DNA of 64,000 nt from Asticcacaulis machinosus (GTDB taxonomy: Bacteria > Pseudomonadota > Alphaproteobacteria > Caulobacterales > Caulobacteraceae): assembly GCF_028550435.1 (NCBI RefSeq), contig NZ_JAQQKV010000001.1, positions 248,001 to 312,000 on the forward strand, given 5' to 3'. A program made the position numbers and the translations under genes. The notes below the pieces were generated by a model. The model made no database searches. It saw only the letters and a list, made by a program, of their open reading frames with translations, and was not told the origin of the DNA. How positions within the stretch are numbered: the stretch's first letter is position 1; each line of letters begins with the position of its first letter. This document shows, piece after piece, positions 35,973 through 43,827 of this stretch.

Positions 35973-36287
35973 ATGAAAAATCAAACCCTAACGCGCGCTG
36001 AACTTTTTGAAGACGTTCATAATGAACTGGGCTTGCCGCGACAGGAATGTGCGTCAATCGTTGAGCGTACACTCGATCTGGTGATCGAATCCCTTGAAAA
36101 AGGTGAGACAGTTAAGTTGTCGGGGTTCGGTGTATTTCAGGTGCGTGATAAAAGTGCACGCGTAGGCCGTAATCCTAAAACCGGAAAGTCGGCACCTATC
36201 GATCCCCGCCGTGTTATCAGCTTCAGAGCTTCACAGATTATGAAAGCGCGCGTTGACGCGGGTGCTGGTAAGGCTTTGGGGAAATAA
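35973..36287 (+). CDS. ihfA: integration host factor subunit alpha
   Basis: DNA-bending HU/IHF family protein; with IHF-beta it shapes nucleoid and promoters. I chose ATG 35973 (MKNQTLTRAELFEDVHNELG; 104 residues); GTG at 35961 would add four residues. LSGFGVFQVRDKSARVGRNP and TGKSAPIDPRRVISFRAS are the conserved beta-arm region with the intercalating proline. It is followed 6 bases later by a merR gene, a frequent pair in alphaproteobacteria. Confidence 0.93.
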   Translation: MKNQTLTRAELFEDVHNELGLPRQECASIVERTLDLVIESLEKGETVKLSGFGVFQVRDKSARVGRNPKTGKSAPIDPRRVISFRASQIMKARVDAGAGKALGK

Positions 36288-36293
36288 TAACAG

Positions 36294-36758
36294 GTGTCTA
36301 CCAAGGGCCCTCACGCATTCCGTACCATATCTGAGACGGCTGACGCCCTGGCGGTTCAGCAACACGTTTTGAGATTTTGGGAAACGAAGTTTACCTTTGT
36401 CCGTCCGACCAAACGCGCCGGTGGGCGACGGTTTTACCGCCCCCAGGATATCGTCCTGCTTCAGGGGATAAAGGCCCTTCTGCATGATCGGGGCTACACA
36501 ATCCGTGGCGTTCAGAAGCTATATAAAGATCAGGGGCAAAAGGCGATACTCGCGGCTGCGGGTGGGGATTTTGCAGATTACGTAGCTGAATCCGAAGATG
36601 TCGCTTCATATGCTCCTGAGATGAAATTTGCAGGAGATTTTGTTGAAGCGGTGCCTCGGACGGAAGGTCTGGTTCATGCTGTCCGTACAGATCTTCAGCA
36701 AGTTTTGGCTCGGCTCGAAGCCGTAAGGGCTGATCTTGGCATGGTGCTGGGTAAATAA
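36294..36758 (+). CDS. MerR-family transcription regulator
   Basis: 154 residues, GTG start. N-terminal MerR winged-helix domain (about 10-80) with [20 protein letters not shown], the [19 protein letters not shown] wing, then [13 protein letters not shown]. The C-terminal half has a short linker and a coiled coil with no cysteine cluster, so metal or redox sensing is not suggested. It always seems to follow ihfA in this group; targets unknown. It ends 81 bp before a tRNA gene. Confidence 0.9.
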   Translation: MSTKGPHAFRTISETADALAVQQHVLRFWETKFTFVRPTKRAGGRRFYRPQDIVLLQGIKALLHDRGYTIRGVQKLYKDQGQKAILAAAGGDFADYVAESEDVASYAPEMKFAGDFVEAVPRTEGLVHAVRTDLQQVLARLEAVRADLGMVLGK

Positions 36759-36839
36759 GAGCCCGTTCACAGATATCTCTGAAAATTCTTGACTTGGGGA
36801 TTGCGGGATCAGATTTGTCTCTCTATAAGCCGCAGTCTT

Positions 36840-36916
<77 letters not shown>

Positions 36917-36959
36917 TTTAAAGAAAAAGCCGTCTCATTGAGGCGGCTTTTTCTTTAAA
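36917..36959 (+). terminator. terminator after tRNA-Pro
   Basis: TTTAAAGAAAAAGCCG pairs with CGGCTTTTTCTTTAAA (16 perfect pairs), extended inward by a wobble and CTC/GAG, with an ATT loop. The T-rich right arm makes it a strong terminator, and the A-rich left arm could allow function on both strands. Confidence 0.9.
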
Positions 36960-37041
36960 CGAATGGCCATGCGCTAATCCCAAACGTATCGACCGTCCCT
37001 TAGCTCTGTGCTATGCCATATTTGGGGCATGGGGATGGGAA

Positions 37042-38037
37042 ATGCTGTCAAATGTAAATCTATGGCACCGGATTGACGCGTACCTTCTCGACGATCCGGA
37101 AAGTGATTTTTCATTTAGCCGACGCCTGGCGCGCGACAACGGCTGGTCGCATGATTTTGCCCTAAGGGCGATCATAGAATACAAGCGCTTTGTCTATCTG
37201 GCCTGCGTTTATCCTGAAAAATTGCTCACGCCATCTGATGAAGTCGATCAGGTTTGGCACCTGCATCTGACGTACACGCGCGACTACTGGGATGTATTCT
37301 GCCCTGATGTTTTGGGCCGTAAACTGCACCACGGCCCGACTAAAGGCGGCCCCGCCGAAGATGGTAAATTCCATCAGGCTTATAATGAAACCAAAGCTTT
37401 ATATCGTCATGAGTTCGGGCAGGCACCGCCAGTAAAATTCTGGCCGCCTGCATCTGAAAGGTTTGATAAGGCGGCTGGTTTTCGCCGTATAAATACGGCG
37501 AGAGTATTTATCCTACCAAAGATAGTCTTATCTTCGAGTGCGATTGCGGCGGTCTCGATCGCGTTGACCGGCTGTGGAATTGCTGTAAGTGAATTAAAGG
37601 ACAAAGACATTGCCGTCTGGTGTGTATTCGCGGCTGTCTCATTGATTTTAATTTTTCGACACCTGTTCATCGTCCCGCGCAAAAATTTTTTAAGCCTTGC
37701 ATGGTTTTTAGCCATGACCTCTGCCTTAACAGGGGTGGGGGCATTTATGGTGGGGTACAGGTTTCACCACCTCATGATGCGTTGGCCTGACTATCCGTTA
37801 AATCTGTCAGACTCATTAGCTATCGTATCGTTTGTAGTGCTTTTGCTAATATTACGGTTGGATTGGCTGTATGAAAAACCTAAGCCTAAACAAAAACGCA
37901 CAGATGAAGGATCGGGATGCGGTTCCGATACTAATAGCTCAAATTCCAGTGATGCCGGCAACGACAGTGGCGGTGGAAGCTTTGGCGGAAGCGGATCGTC
38001 GGGCTCAGGCTGCGGGTCGGGCTGTGGAGGAGACTAA
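37042..38037 (+). CDS. GRDP-like membrane protein with Ser/Gly/Cys-rich tail (TIGR04222-like)
   Basis: 331 residues. The N-terminal part (about 1-130) has YKRFVYLACVYPEKLLTPSD and DEVDQVWHLHLTYTRDYW (near 67-84), the histidine-containing motif of glycine-rich domain protein (GRDP)/DUF1399-type domains. Then follow about four membrane helices (roughly 150-285). The C-terminal 35 residues are almost only Ser, Gly, Asp, Asn and Cys, ending GSGCGSGCGGD. TIGR04222 proteins combine similar membrane segments and Gly/Cys tails; the match is from memory. The tail may be a substrate, a metal or thiol site, or a surface filament. Next gene is convergent with 4 bp overlap. Confidence 0.6.
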   Translation: MLSNVNLWHRIDAYLLDDPESDFSFSRRLARDNGWSHDFALRAIIEYKRFVYLACVYPEKLLTPSDEVDQVWHLHLTYTRDYWDVFCPDVLGRKLHHGPTKGGPAEDGKFHQAYNETKALYRHEFGQAPPVKFWPPASERFDKAAGFRRINTARVFILPKIVLSSSAIAAVSIALTGCGIAVSELKDKDIAVWCVFAAVSLILIFRHLFIVPRKNFLSLAWFLAMTSALTGVGAFMVGYRFHHLMMRWPDYPLNLSDSLAIVSFVVLLLILRLDWLYEKPKPKQKRTDEGSGCGSDTNSSNSSDAGNDSGGGSFGGSGSSGSGCGSGCGGD

Positions 38038-38273
38038 GCTTTTGGACGTTTTTTATAGCCTTCAGACCAACTGATGATCGGAATAATGGGTAAGCCCCAC
38101 AAAATTCCGGCAAAACCATAATAAAACAACTCAATCAGTTTATTATCAGGCAGGTAGTGCGCAAGGTTTGACACAACCGCAACATAAATACACAGAAACA
38201 CTATAATGCCGCCGCAAGCGATCAGACGGCGCACGGGCAATGTAAGCGTAAGACCTTTCGGGGTATCCGTCAT
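38034..38273 (-). CDS. DUF2842 membrane protein
   Basis: 79 residues with two membrane helices (about 18-38 and 49-68). The pattern LPVRRLIACGGIIVFLCIYVAV, then LFYYGFAGILWGLPIIPIISW, is characteristic of DUF2842, a short alphaproteobacterial family often near ctaA, as here. Function unknown. Its start overlaps the stop of the previous reverse-strand gene by one base (TAATG), so the two are cotranscribed. Confidence 0.8.
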   Translation of the reverse strand: MTDTPKGLTLTLPVRRLIACGGIIVFLCIYVAVVSNLAHYLPDNKLIELFYYGFAGILWGLPIIPIISWSEGYKKRPKA

Positions 38274-38530
38274 TATCTACGCTCCAGCCGACGGCTGATG
38301 TGAAACAAAATCAGTAACCCTGCTGAGCCTGCCAACCCCAGTTTCAAGGTCAAATATCCGCTGTCCGGGTAAATAGACATAGTATGGATCAGCATGTTGA
38401 CGAGTATCGATCCAAAAATACCGACAAACAGATTAATCATAAAGCTGTAGCGGCTCTTTGTGAGGGCATTGGCAATCCAACTGACTACGAACCCTGTGGT
38501 TACAGCCACCAACCAGTCTTCGGCACGCAT
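38273..38530 (-). CDS. small membrane protein, GlsB/YeaQ-like
   Basis: 85 residues with two or three membrane helices. I chose ATG 38530 (MRAEDWLVAVTTGFVVSWIA) because AAGGAT lies 7 bases upstream; the frame extends further upstream without support. The FMINLFVGIFGSILVNMLIH stretch resembles GlsB/YeaQ/YmgE-family small membrane proteins, but the family call is not firm. It is operonic with DUF2842. Confidence 0.6.
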   Translation of the reverse strand: MRAEDWLVAVTTGFVVSWIANALTKSRYSFMINLFVGIFGSILVNMLIHTMSIYPDSGYLTLKLGLAGSAGLLILFHISRRLERR

Positions 38531-38670
38531 ATGTGGATCCTTTCGCCGTTTGCATATCCGGCCGGTTTGAGGGGCTTGAAATTTGGTTTGCCCTGTGGGC
38601 AAATCCGTCCTGCTTTTCAGCTCCCGCCATATGGCCATATCGTCGCCATATATCGATTAAAGTTAAAGAA

Positions 38671-38698
38671 TTGAACAGACCTCTTAAGCTATAAGAGG
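38671..38698 (+). promoter_or_regulatory. predicted ctaA promoter overlapped by a palindrome
   Basis: TTGAAC at 38671-38676 and GCTATAAG at 38688-38695 are 11 bases apart, matching the Caulobacter-type TTGAC-N(10-14)-GCTANAWC pattern. The perfect repeat CCTCTTA-AGCTA-TAAGAGG at 38680-38698 spans the -10 element, so a repressor could bind there. The GTG of ctaA lies 31 bases after the -10. Confidence 0.5.
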
Positions 38699-38726
38699 CT
38701 AAAATTCCAGATGTGAGGCGTAAAAC

Positions 38727-39770
38727 GTGCGACTTCCCTTAAGGTCTCCCCTTGTGGCTGCCTGGCTTTTTACGGTGGCGTTTCTCGTTGTGGCCATGAT
38801 TCTGGTGGGCGGTGCTACTCGGCTAACCGATTCGGGGCTTTCAATCACAGAATGGAAGCCGGTTACGGGGGCTGTTCCGCCACTGGATGAGGCTGCTTGG
38901 CAGCAGGAATTTGAAAAATATAAAAAAATTCCTGAATATACTCAATTGAATGCCCATATGAATCTTACCGATTTCAAGGGCATCTATTGGTGGGAGTGGA
39001 TACACCGGTTCTTAGGACGTCTGGTCGGTGTCGTGTTCTTTGTGCCGTTTGTGGTTTTGCTTCTTAAATCTGAGGTGCCGGGGCGTCTGATATGGCGCTG
39101 TGCGGGGCTGTTGGGACTGGGGGCGCTGCAGGGCGGCATAGGCTGGTGGATGGTGTCGTCAGGCTTGGATAAGCGGGTCGATGTAGCCCCAGAGCGGTTA
39201 ATGATCCACTTGGGCATGGCGCTGCTCATTTTAGTACTAACCATCTGGACGGCGTGCGAAGCTCTGGCGGGGCAGGGGCGTGGGCGTGGTGCGCCCCAGG
39301 GCTGGCGTGTGGCGACATCTATGGTTTTTGGCGTGATTATCCTGCAATGCCTGCTGGGTGCACTGGTCGCCGGAAACGATGCCGGTACAGTTTATAACGA
39401 CTGGCCGCTTATGAATGGCCATATTGCCCCCTTTGTCGACTGGAGCAAAGGTATAGGGTTTGTATTCTTCCATGATCAGGGCATGGTGCAGTTCATGCAC
39501 CGGATTGTGGCATACATCGCCCTTATCGGAATCACCGTTTATGGAATTATGCTGGCGCAAAAGTGCATGGATGATGAGATCCGGCTGATATCAACCTCAT
39601 TGGCAACGCTTGCGTGGATTCAAGGCATATTAGGTGTCGCCACGCTTGTGACGGGCGCTCAGATTGGTTTTGGCCTGATGCACCAGTTCGTGGCGGTATG
39701 CCTTATTATTCTGGCGACGCTCCTGATGTGGAAAGTGGCGCGGGCTGACCGTGATTTCCGCTTAAGGTAA
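38727..39770 (+). CDS. ctaA: heme A synthase (COX15/CtaA type)
   Basis: Converts heme O to heme A for cytochrome c oxidase. 347 residues with eight membrane helices; histidines for heme and substrate are in WWEWIHRFLGR (about 86-96), RLMIHLGMAL, MVQFMHRIVAY and the C-terminal LMHQFVAVC helix. GTG is the start with GAGG 10 bases upstream. It ends at a terminator shared with a convergent phosphatase gene. Upstream hem genes hemA/hemB supply the porphyrin precursor, though not in one operon. Confidence 0.94.
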   Translation: MRLPLRSPLVAAWLFTVAFLVVAMILVGGATRLTDSGLSITEWKPVTGAVPPLDEAAWQQEFEKYKKIPEYTQLNAHMNLTDFKGIYWWEWIHRFLGRLVGVVFFVPFVVLLLKSEVPGRLIWRCAGLLGLGALQGGIGWWMVSSGLDKRVDVAPERLMIHLGMALLILVLTIWTACEALAGQGRGRGAPQGWRVATSMVFGVIILQCLLGALVAGNDAGTVYNDWPLMNGHIAPFVDWSKGIGFVFFHDQGMVQFMHRIVAYIALIGITVYGIMLAQKCMDDEIRLISTSLATLAWIQGILGVATLVTGAQIGFGLMHQFVAVCLIILATLLMWKVARADRDFRLR

Positions 39771-39802
39771 AAGAAAAGCCCCGGTTCGCCGGGGCTTTTC
39801 TT
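39771..39802. terminator. bidirectional terminator between ctaA and the phosphatase gene
   Basis: A perfect 14-bp stem (AAGAAAAGCCCCGG / CCGGGGCTTTTCTT) with a TTCG tetraloop. The left arm begins directly after the ctaA stop and the convergent gene's stop (TAG) starts right after the right arm. Both arms provide an A/T-rich tract, so it should work for both genes. Confidence 0.93.
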
Positions 39803-41221
39803 CTAGACTTTGAAGGTTTGCCAGGGGCCGGTGATGGCCAGAGTAAAGCCCGGCCACTGCACATTGACAAACAGGGTTGATCCGTCGGGTGAAAAACACG
39901 CGCCCGCCCATTCACCATTTTCTTTAAATACGTTACGGGCGAAAGTCGCGACCTTGCCTTGCGGGGTAACGATGCGGATGTGGTTGCGCAAACTGTCCGA
40001 ATATCGATCTTCGCAGACGAACAGATGTCCCCAGTTTGATATGGTCAGGTTATCACCATAATCGAAGACATTTTCGTTGGCCGACTCCAGAAACAAAGTG
40101 ACCTTGCCGGGCTCATCTTTTTCGCCCGCTTGGCCTTCATTGGGACTGGGGCGATAGCGGATAATCTGTCCGGCTTCGGCCTTACCACCGGACGTGGCCG
40201 TAAAATAAAGCTCTCCGTCACCGAAATGGATGCCTTCGCCGCGGACGAACTGAGCCGCGCCCGCTTTATAGGCCCGCGCCCGTAAATCATCATCCGGACT
40301 TTCGACATTATCGAGGTCAATCCAGACGGCATCGAATGTGTCCCCGACTTTCCAGACCGCTTCATTGACATTGGCGGTGATGACACCTTTGGGAAATTGT
40401 TTAAATCCCAGCGCCTGAAGCTTGCCGCCCTTAAGGAGGTGGCGCCGGTCATTGGGCAGGTAACGATAAAAGACGCCGTCGCTGGTATCTTCGGTCAGGT
40501 AGACAATGCCGGTGCGCGGATCAGTGGCGGTGGCTTCGTGTTTAAAGCGGCCCATCGCTTTAATTGGCACTGGCTCAACCAGCCCTTTGTGATCAGAGGG
40601 GACTTCAAAGACATAGCCGTGATCCTTGCCAACGCCCTCGCCGGCTTTAGTCACTGTTTCTTCGCACGTAAGCCATGAGCCCCACGGTGTCTGTCCACCG
40701 GCACAATTGGTAGAGGTGCCGATAATTGACATGAATTGCTGTTCCACCTGACGGGTTTTCATATTGTAAATAACCGTCGTTGTGCCGCCCAGCAGCGGAT
40801 AGTCATTGGCCTCGAAGTCATAGACTTTTGATCTGTCCAGCTTGTCGATCAGACGGCCATTCATACCGATCGCCCCGAAATTACGGTGCTTTGGCGAAAG
40901 TTCATGATTGCGAACGAGGGCAATCGTGTCAGTACCGTGCGCAAAACAGCCCATGCCATCATGGACGTGCGGCACGACAAGGCCATCGCTCATGGTTTCA
41001 CCGGCTTCGCTGATGACCTTGTATGTAAAGCCCACGGGGAGGTCGCATATCCCGTATTTATCTTCGATCAGGGGCCCGTAGCCTTCAATTTCGTTTTCAT
41101 AGGTCGTGGCCGTACTGTCAGCGCGGCTGCTGTTTTGAGCGCACGCCAGCAGTGGGAAGCCTGAGAAAGCCAGAGATGCCGCAGCGGCATGGTTCATCAT
41201 TGAGCGGCGCGACAGATACAT
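39803..41221 (-). CDS. PhoX-family (DUF839) phosphatase, Tat-exported
   Basis: 472 residues. The N-terminus LSRRSMMNHAAAASLAFSG has the twin-arginine pattern, so periplasmic export by Tat is expected. The DUF839/PhoX core shows RNHELSPK (about 104-111), NCAGGQTPWGSWLTCEE (near 172-188), FKHEATATDPRTGIVYLTEDTS, EGIHFGDGELYFTATSGG and the final WAGACFSPDGSTLFVNVQWPG. PhoX enzymes are calcium/iron-dependent alkaline phosphatases; the substrate here is not fixed. A Pho box is not clear upstream. It may be divergent with rplM across 272 bp. Confidence 0.85.
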   Translation of the reverse strand: MYLSRRSMMNHAAAASLAFSGFPLLACAQNSSRADSTATTYENEIEGYGPLIEDKYGICDLPVGFTYKVISEAGETMSDGLVVPHVHDGMGCFAHGTDTIALVRNHELSPKHRNFGAIGMNGRLIDKLDRSKVYDFEANDYPLLGGTTTVIYNMKTRQVEQQFMSIIGTSTNCAGGQTPWGSWLTCEETVTKAGEGVGKDHGYVFEVPSDHKGLVEPVPIKAMGRFKHEATATDPRTGIVYLTEDTSDGVFYRYLPNDRRHLLKGGKLQALGFKQFPKGVITANVNEAVWKVGDTFDAVWIDLDNVESPDDDLRARAYKAGAAQFVRGEGIHFGDGELYFTATSGGKAEAGQIIRYRPSPNEGQAGEKDEPGKVTLFLESANENVFDYGDNLTISNWGHLFVCEDRYSDSLRNHIRIVTPQGKVATFARNVFKENGEWAGACFSPDGSTLFVNVQWPGFTLAITGPWQTFKV

Positions 41222-41336
41222 GAAAGCTCCAGAAATGCGGGCATTATGGGATAATATGCGCTTTTAGACGACAGCTTGTATGGGGGAAAGATCGAAAAGG
41301 GCCGCCATTGGATAAGTTTCCAATATGAAGAGTTAG

Positions 41337-41350
41337 GGTAATTTATTACC
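41337..41350. promoter_or_regulatory. palindrome in the divergent phosphatase/rplM region
   Basis: GGTAAT-TT-ATTACC is a near-perfect palindrome in an AT-rich block about 60 bp upstream of the predicted rplM -35 and 116 bp from the phosphatase start. It may be an operator for the phosphatase gene or an UP-like element for rplM. Its role is a guess. Confidence 0.35.
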
Positions 41351-41408
41351 ATTATGGAAAATTACAATAAAAACAATAGGGTGCGCCCCTTTTAGTAAAA
41401 ATTATATA

Positions 41409-41437
41409 TTGACCTGTCACGTTCGATCATGTATCTC
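41409..41437 (+). promoter_or_regulatory. predicted rplM-rpsI promoter
   Basis: TTGACC and TATCTC with a 17-base spacer lie about 57 bases before the rplM start. An AT-rich stretch precedes the -35. It is the only good promoter-like pair in the region and suits a highly expressed ribosomal operon; the -10 match is moderate. Confidence 0.5.
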
Positions 41438-41449
41438 CCGGCCACTTCA

Positions 41450-41476
41450 TTCTCACAGGAATGCGTTCTGTGAGAA
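41450..41476 (+). promoter_or_regulatory. rplM leader hairpin
   Basis: TTCTCACAG pairs perfectly with CTGTGAGAA (9 bp), extended inward by a wobble and one more pair to an ATGCG loop. It lies 5 bases before AAGGAA, the rplM ribosome binding site. Such placement suits autogenous translational control by L13, or another mRNA structure at the site. Confidence 0.55.
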
Positions 41477-41493
41477 ACCTAAGGAATTTAACC

Positions 41494-41970
41494 ATGTTGA
41501 AATCGACCACCGCGCCGCTTAAGCCGGCCGATGTCGAGAAGAAGTGGGTCGTGATTGACGCTCAGGACGCCGTTGTCGGCCGTCTGGCTTCGTTCATTGC
41601 CATGCGTCTTCGCGGCAAGCACCTGCCTACCTACACCCCACACGTTGATTCCGGCGATTATGTCATCGTGATCAATGCCGAGAAGGTGCATTATACCGGT
41701 AAGAAGCTGACGGACAAGGTGTTCCACTGGCACACTGGCCATCCTGGCGGCGTTAAGACCCGCACAATGGGCCAAATCCTGGGCGGCAAGTATCCTGAGC
41801 GCGTTCTGATGAAGGCCGTTGAGCGTATGCTGCCGAAGGAATCGCCGCTGGCGCGCGCCCAACTGACGCACCTGCGTATCTATGCCGGTTCGGAACACCC
41901 TCACGAAGCTCAACAGCCGGAAGTCATCGATTTCAAGGCTCTGAGCCGCAAGAACGTACGGAGCTTCTAA
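41494..41970 (+). CDS. rplM: 50S ribosomal protein L13
   Basis: Large-subunit protein that binds 23S rRNA early in assembly. I chose ATG 41494 ([20 protein letters not shown]; 158 residues) because AAGGAA lies 7 bases upstream; an earlier in-frame ATG falls within the leader hairpin. The L13 core is [18 protein letters not shown] (near 19-36) and [20 protein letters not shown]. rpsI starts 2 bases after the stop; rplM-rpsI is the universal pair. Confidence 0.96.
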   Translation: MLKSTTAPLKPADVEKKWVVIDAQDAVVGRLASFIAMRLRGKHLPTYTPHVDSGDYVIVINAEKVHYTGKKLTDKVFHWHTGHPGGVKTRTMGQILGGKYPERVLMKAVERMLPKESPLARAQLTHLRIYAGSEHPHEAQQPEVIDFKALSRKNVRSF

Positions 41971-41972
41971 GA

Positions 41973-42449
41973 ATGTCCGAAACTCAAGGTTTGGAAGCTT
42001 TGGCTTCCCTGTCGTCCAACCCTGTCGACGCTCCCGCCCCGCGTGTTCAGCAACTGGATAAGTTTGGTCGCGCCTACGCTACCGGCAAGCGTAAGAACGC
42101 CATTGCCCGCGTCTGGGTCAAGCCAGGTTCCGGCAAATGGGTCATCAATGGCCGCGAACAGGAAGTGTATTTTGCCCGTCCGGTTCTGCGCATGATGATT
42201 GCTCAGCCGTTGAATCTGACCGATCGTGCAACTCAGTTCGACGTATTTGTCACGGTTCAGGGCTCTGGCCTGTCCGGTCAGGCCGGCGCCATCCGTCACG
42301 GCCTGTCGAAAGCTCTGACCTATTTTGAGCCGGCTCTGCGTCCGACGCTTAAGGCCGCTGGCTTCCTGACCCGCGACTCGCGCGTGGTTGAGCGTAAAAA
42401 GTACGGTCGCGCCAAGGCTCGTCGTTCGTTCCAGTTCTCGAAGCGTTAA
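41973..42449 (+). CDS. rpsI: 30S ribosomal protein S9
   Basis: Small-subunit protein whose C-terminal tail reaches the P-site tRNA. The [21 protein letters not shown] stretch (split near 32-53), [20 protein letters not shown] (around 95-114) and the C-terminal [13 protein letters not shown] are conserved. A 25-residue N-terminal extension is common in alphaproteobacteria. A terminator follows. Confidence 0.96.
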   Translation: MSETQGLEALASLSSNPVDAPAPRVQQLDKFGRAYATGKRKNAIARVWVKPGSGKWVINGREQEVYFARPVLRMMIAQPLNLTDRATQFDVFVTVQGSGLSGQAGAIRHGLSKALTYFEPALRPTLKAAGFLTRDSRVVERKKYGRAKARRSFQFSKR

Positions 42450-42473
42450 TCGCTCTGGGTTCATGCCTATCGA

Positions 42474-42505
42474 AAAGCGCTTCGGGTTTCCGGAGCGCTT
42501 TTTTA
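42474..42505 (+). terminator. terminator of rplM-rpsI
   Basis: AAAAGCGCTTCGG and CCGGAGCGCTTTT form a 13-bp stem with one wobble and a GTTT loop, followed by TTTTTT. It lies 25 bases after rpsI and 36 bases before the argC start. Confidence 0.93.
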
Positions 42506-42540
42506 TTATCTGTTTCAATACGATTTCGGGAGTTTTTCTC

Positions 42541-43479
42541 ATGGTTCATAAGGTTTTTATTGATGGCGATGTCGGTACGACGGGGCTTTTAATCCGTAAA
42601 CGCCTTGAGGTGCGCCCGGAAATCGAATTGATCCGTTTGGATGAGGCCGTACGCAAAGATGCGTCTGCGCGTAAAGCGGCGATCAACGCGGCGGATGCCG
42701 TGATCCTGTGTTTGCCGGATGAGGCGGCACGCGAAGCCGTCAGTCTGGTTGAAAATCCGGATGTAAAAATCATTGATGCCTCGACCGCGCACCGGGTCCA
42801 CGAAGACTGGGCCTATGGTTTTGCGGAAATGGCGCCGGGGCAGCGTGATGAAATCCGTGCGTCCAAGCGCATTTCCAACCCTGGCTGTTATGCTACGGGC
42901 TTTATTGCTTTGATGAGACCGCTGGTCGATGCCGGTGTTATTCCACCGTTTTGGCCGTCTACGGTCAATGCCGTTTCTGGTTATTCTGGCGGCGGTAAGT
43001 CCATGATTGCTGAGTTTGAAGACGGAGGCACAACGGATAACTACCGCATCTACGCCACAGGACTTAATCACAAGCATCTGCCGGAAATGACTGTGTTTTC
43101 GGGGCTGGAATCGCCGCCAGTGTTCACGCCTGCGGTCGGGCGGTTTGCGCAGGGTATGATTGTTGAGCTACCGCTGCAGCTTTGGGCCCTGCCGGATGAG
43201 CCGGAGTTATCACGTCTGCATGAAATTTTTGCTGCTCACTATGAGGGCGAAACCTTTGTAAAGGTCGTGCCTTTGGAAGAATCCCAAGTCACTAAAGGCT
43301 TGAGCGCCGAACTGGTTAAAGATACCAACAATCTGCTTATCCATGTCTTCGGTGACGAAGACGGCCAGCAGGCGCGCCTGGTGGCGGTTCTGGATAATCT
43401 CGGTAAGGGGGCATCTGGTGCTGCGGTCCAGAACCTTAATTTAGCCTTGAATCTCGATGAAACCTTAGGCCTGATTTAA
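42541..43479 (+). CDS. argC: N-acetyl-gamma-glutamyl-phosphate reductase
   Basis: Reduces N-acetylglutamyl phosphate in arginine synthesis. MVHKVFIDGDVGTTGLLIRK is the start of the shorter type-2 ArgC; the catalytic cysteine is C116 in SNPGCYATG. GYSGGGKSMIAEFE and HLPEM follow. I chose ATG 42541 (312 residues); longer readings run into the terminator and are not supported. It lies 13 bp before the DUF1467 gene. Confidence 0.93.
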   Translation: MVHKVFIDGDVGTTGLLIRKRLEVRPEIELIRLDEAVRKDASARKAAINAADAVILCLPDEAAREAVSLVENPDVKIIDASTAHRVHEDWAYGFAEMAPGQRDEIRASKRISNPGCYATGFIALMRPLVDAGVIPPFWPSTVNAVSGYSGGGKSMIAEFEDGGTTDNYRIYATGLNHKHLPEMTVFSGLESPPVFTPAVGRFAQGMIVELPLQLWALPDEPELSRLHEIFAAHYEGETFVKVVPLEESQVTKGLSAELVKDTNNLLIHVFGDEDGQQARLVAVLDNLGKGASGAAVQNLNLALNLDETLGLI

Positions 43480-43492
43480 AGAAAGTACCTTT

Positions 43493-43747
43493 ATGGGCCC
43501 CTTAACGATCACAGCGATCTTTATTATTATCTGGTGGACGGCATTTTTCGTCGTTCTGCCATTGGGCAACCAAAGTCACCACGAAGCCGGGATTGAAACG
43601 ACCGATGGCGGTGACCCCGGTGCACCGGTAAAGCCTAATCTCAAGAAAAAGCTGCTGACCACAACCTACATCGCGCTAGCGATCTGGGTGGTGGTCATGA
43701 TTATTATCCTGTTCGGCCTCATCCCCTTGCCGGAATTTCCGGGATGA
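43493..43747 (+). CDS. DUF1467 membrane protein
   Basis: 84 residues with two membrane helices (about 7-25 and 56-78) around a hydrophilic loop containing LPLGNQSHHEAGIETTDGGDPGAP, the hallmark of DUF1467. This small alphaproteobacterial family often precedes proS, as here; function unknown. It is probably cotranscribed with argC. Confidence 0.8.
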   Translation: MGPLTITAIFIIIWWTAFFVVLPLGNQSHHEAGIETTDGGDPGAPVKPNLKKKLLTTTYIALAIWVVVMIIILFGLIPLPEFPG

Positions 43748-43827
43748 CCACCTTAAGGCGTTGATTTTCGCCTGCAAACCCCGCTAATTGTCACGCACAT
43801 TTAAAACCAGATTCACGGATACTGCTC

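Noticed and set aside
41222-41340. Pho box for the PhoX-like gene
   Set aside because: Only one CTGTC half-site is seen; no spaced second repeat.
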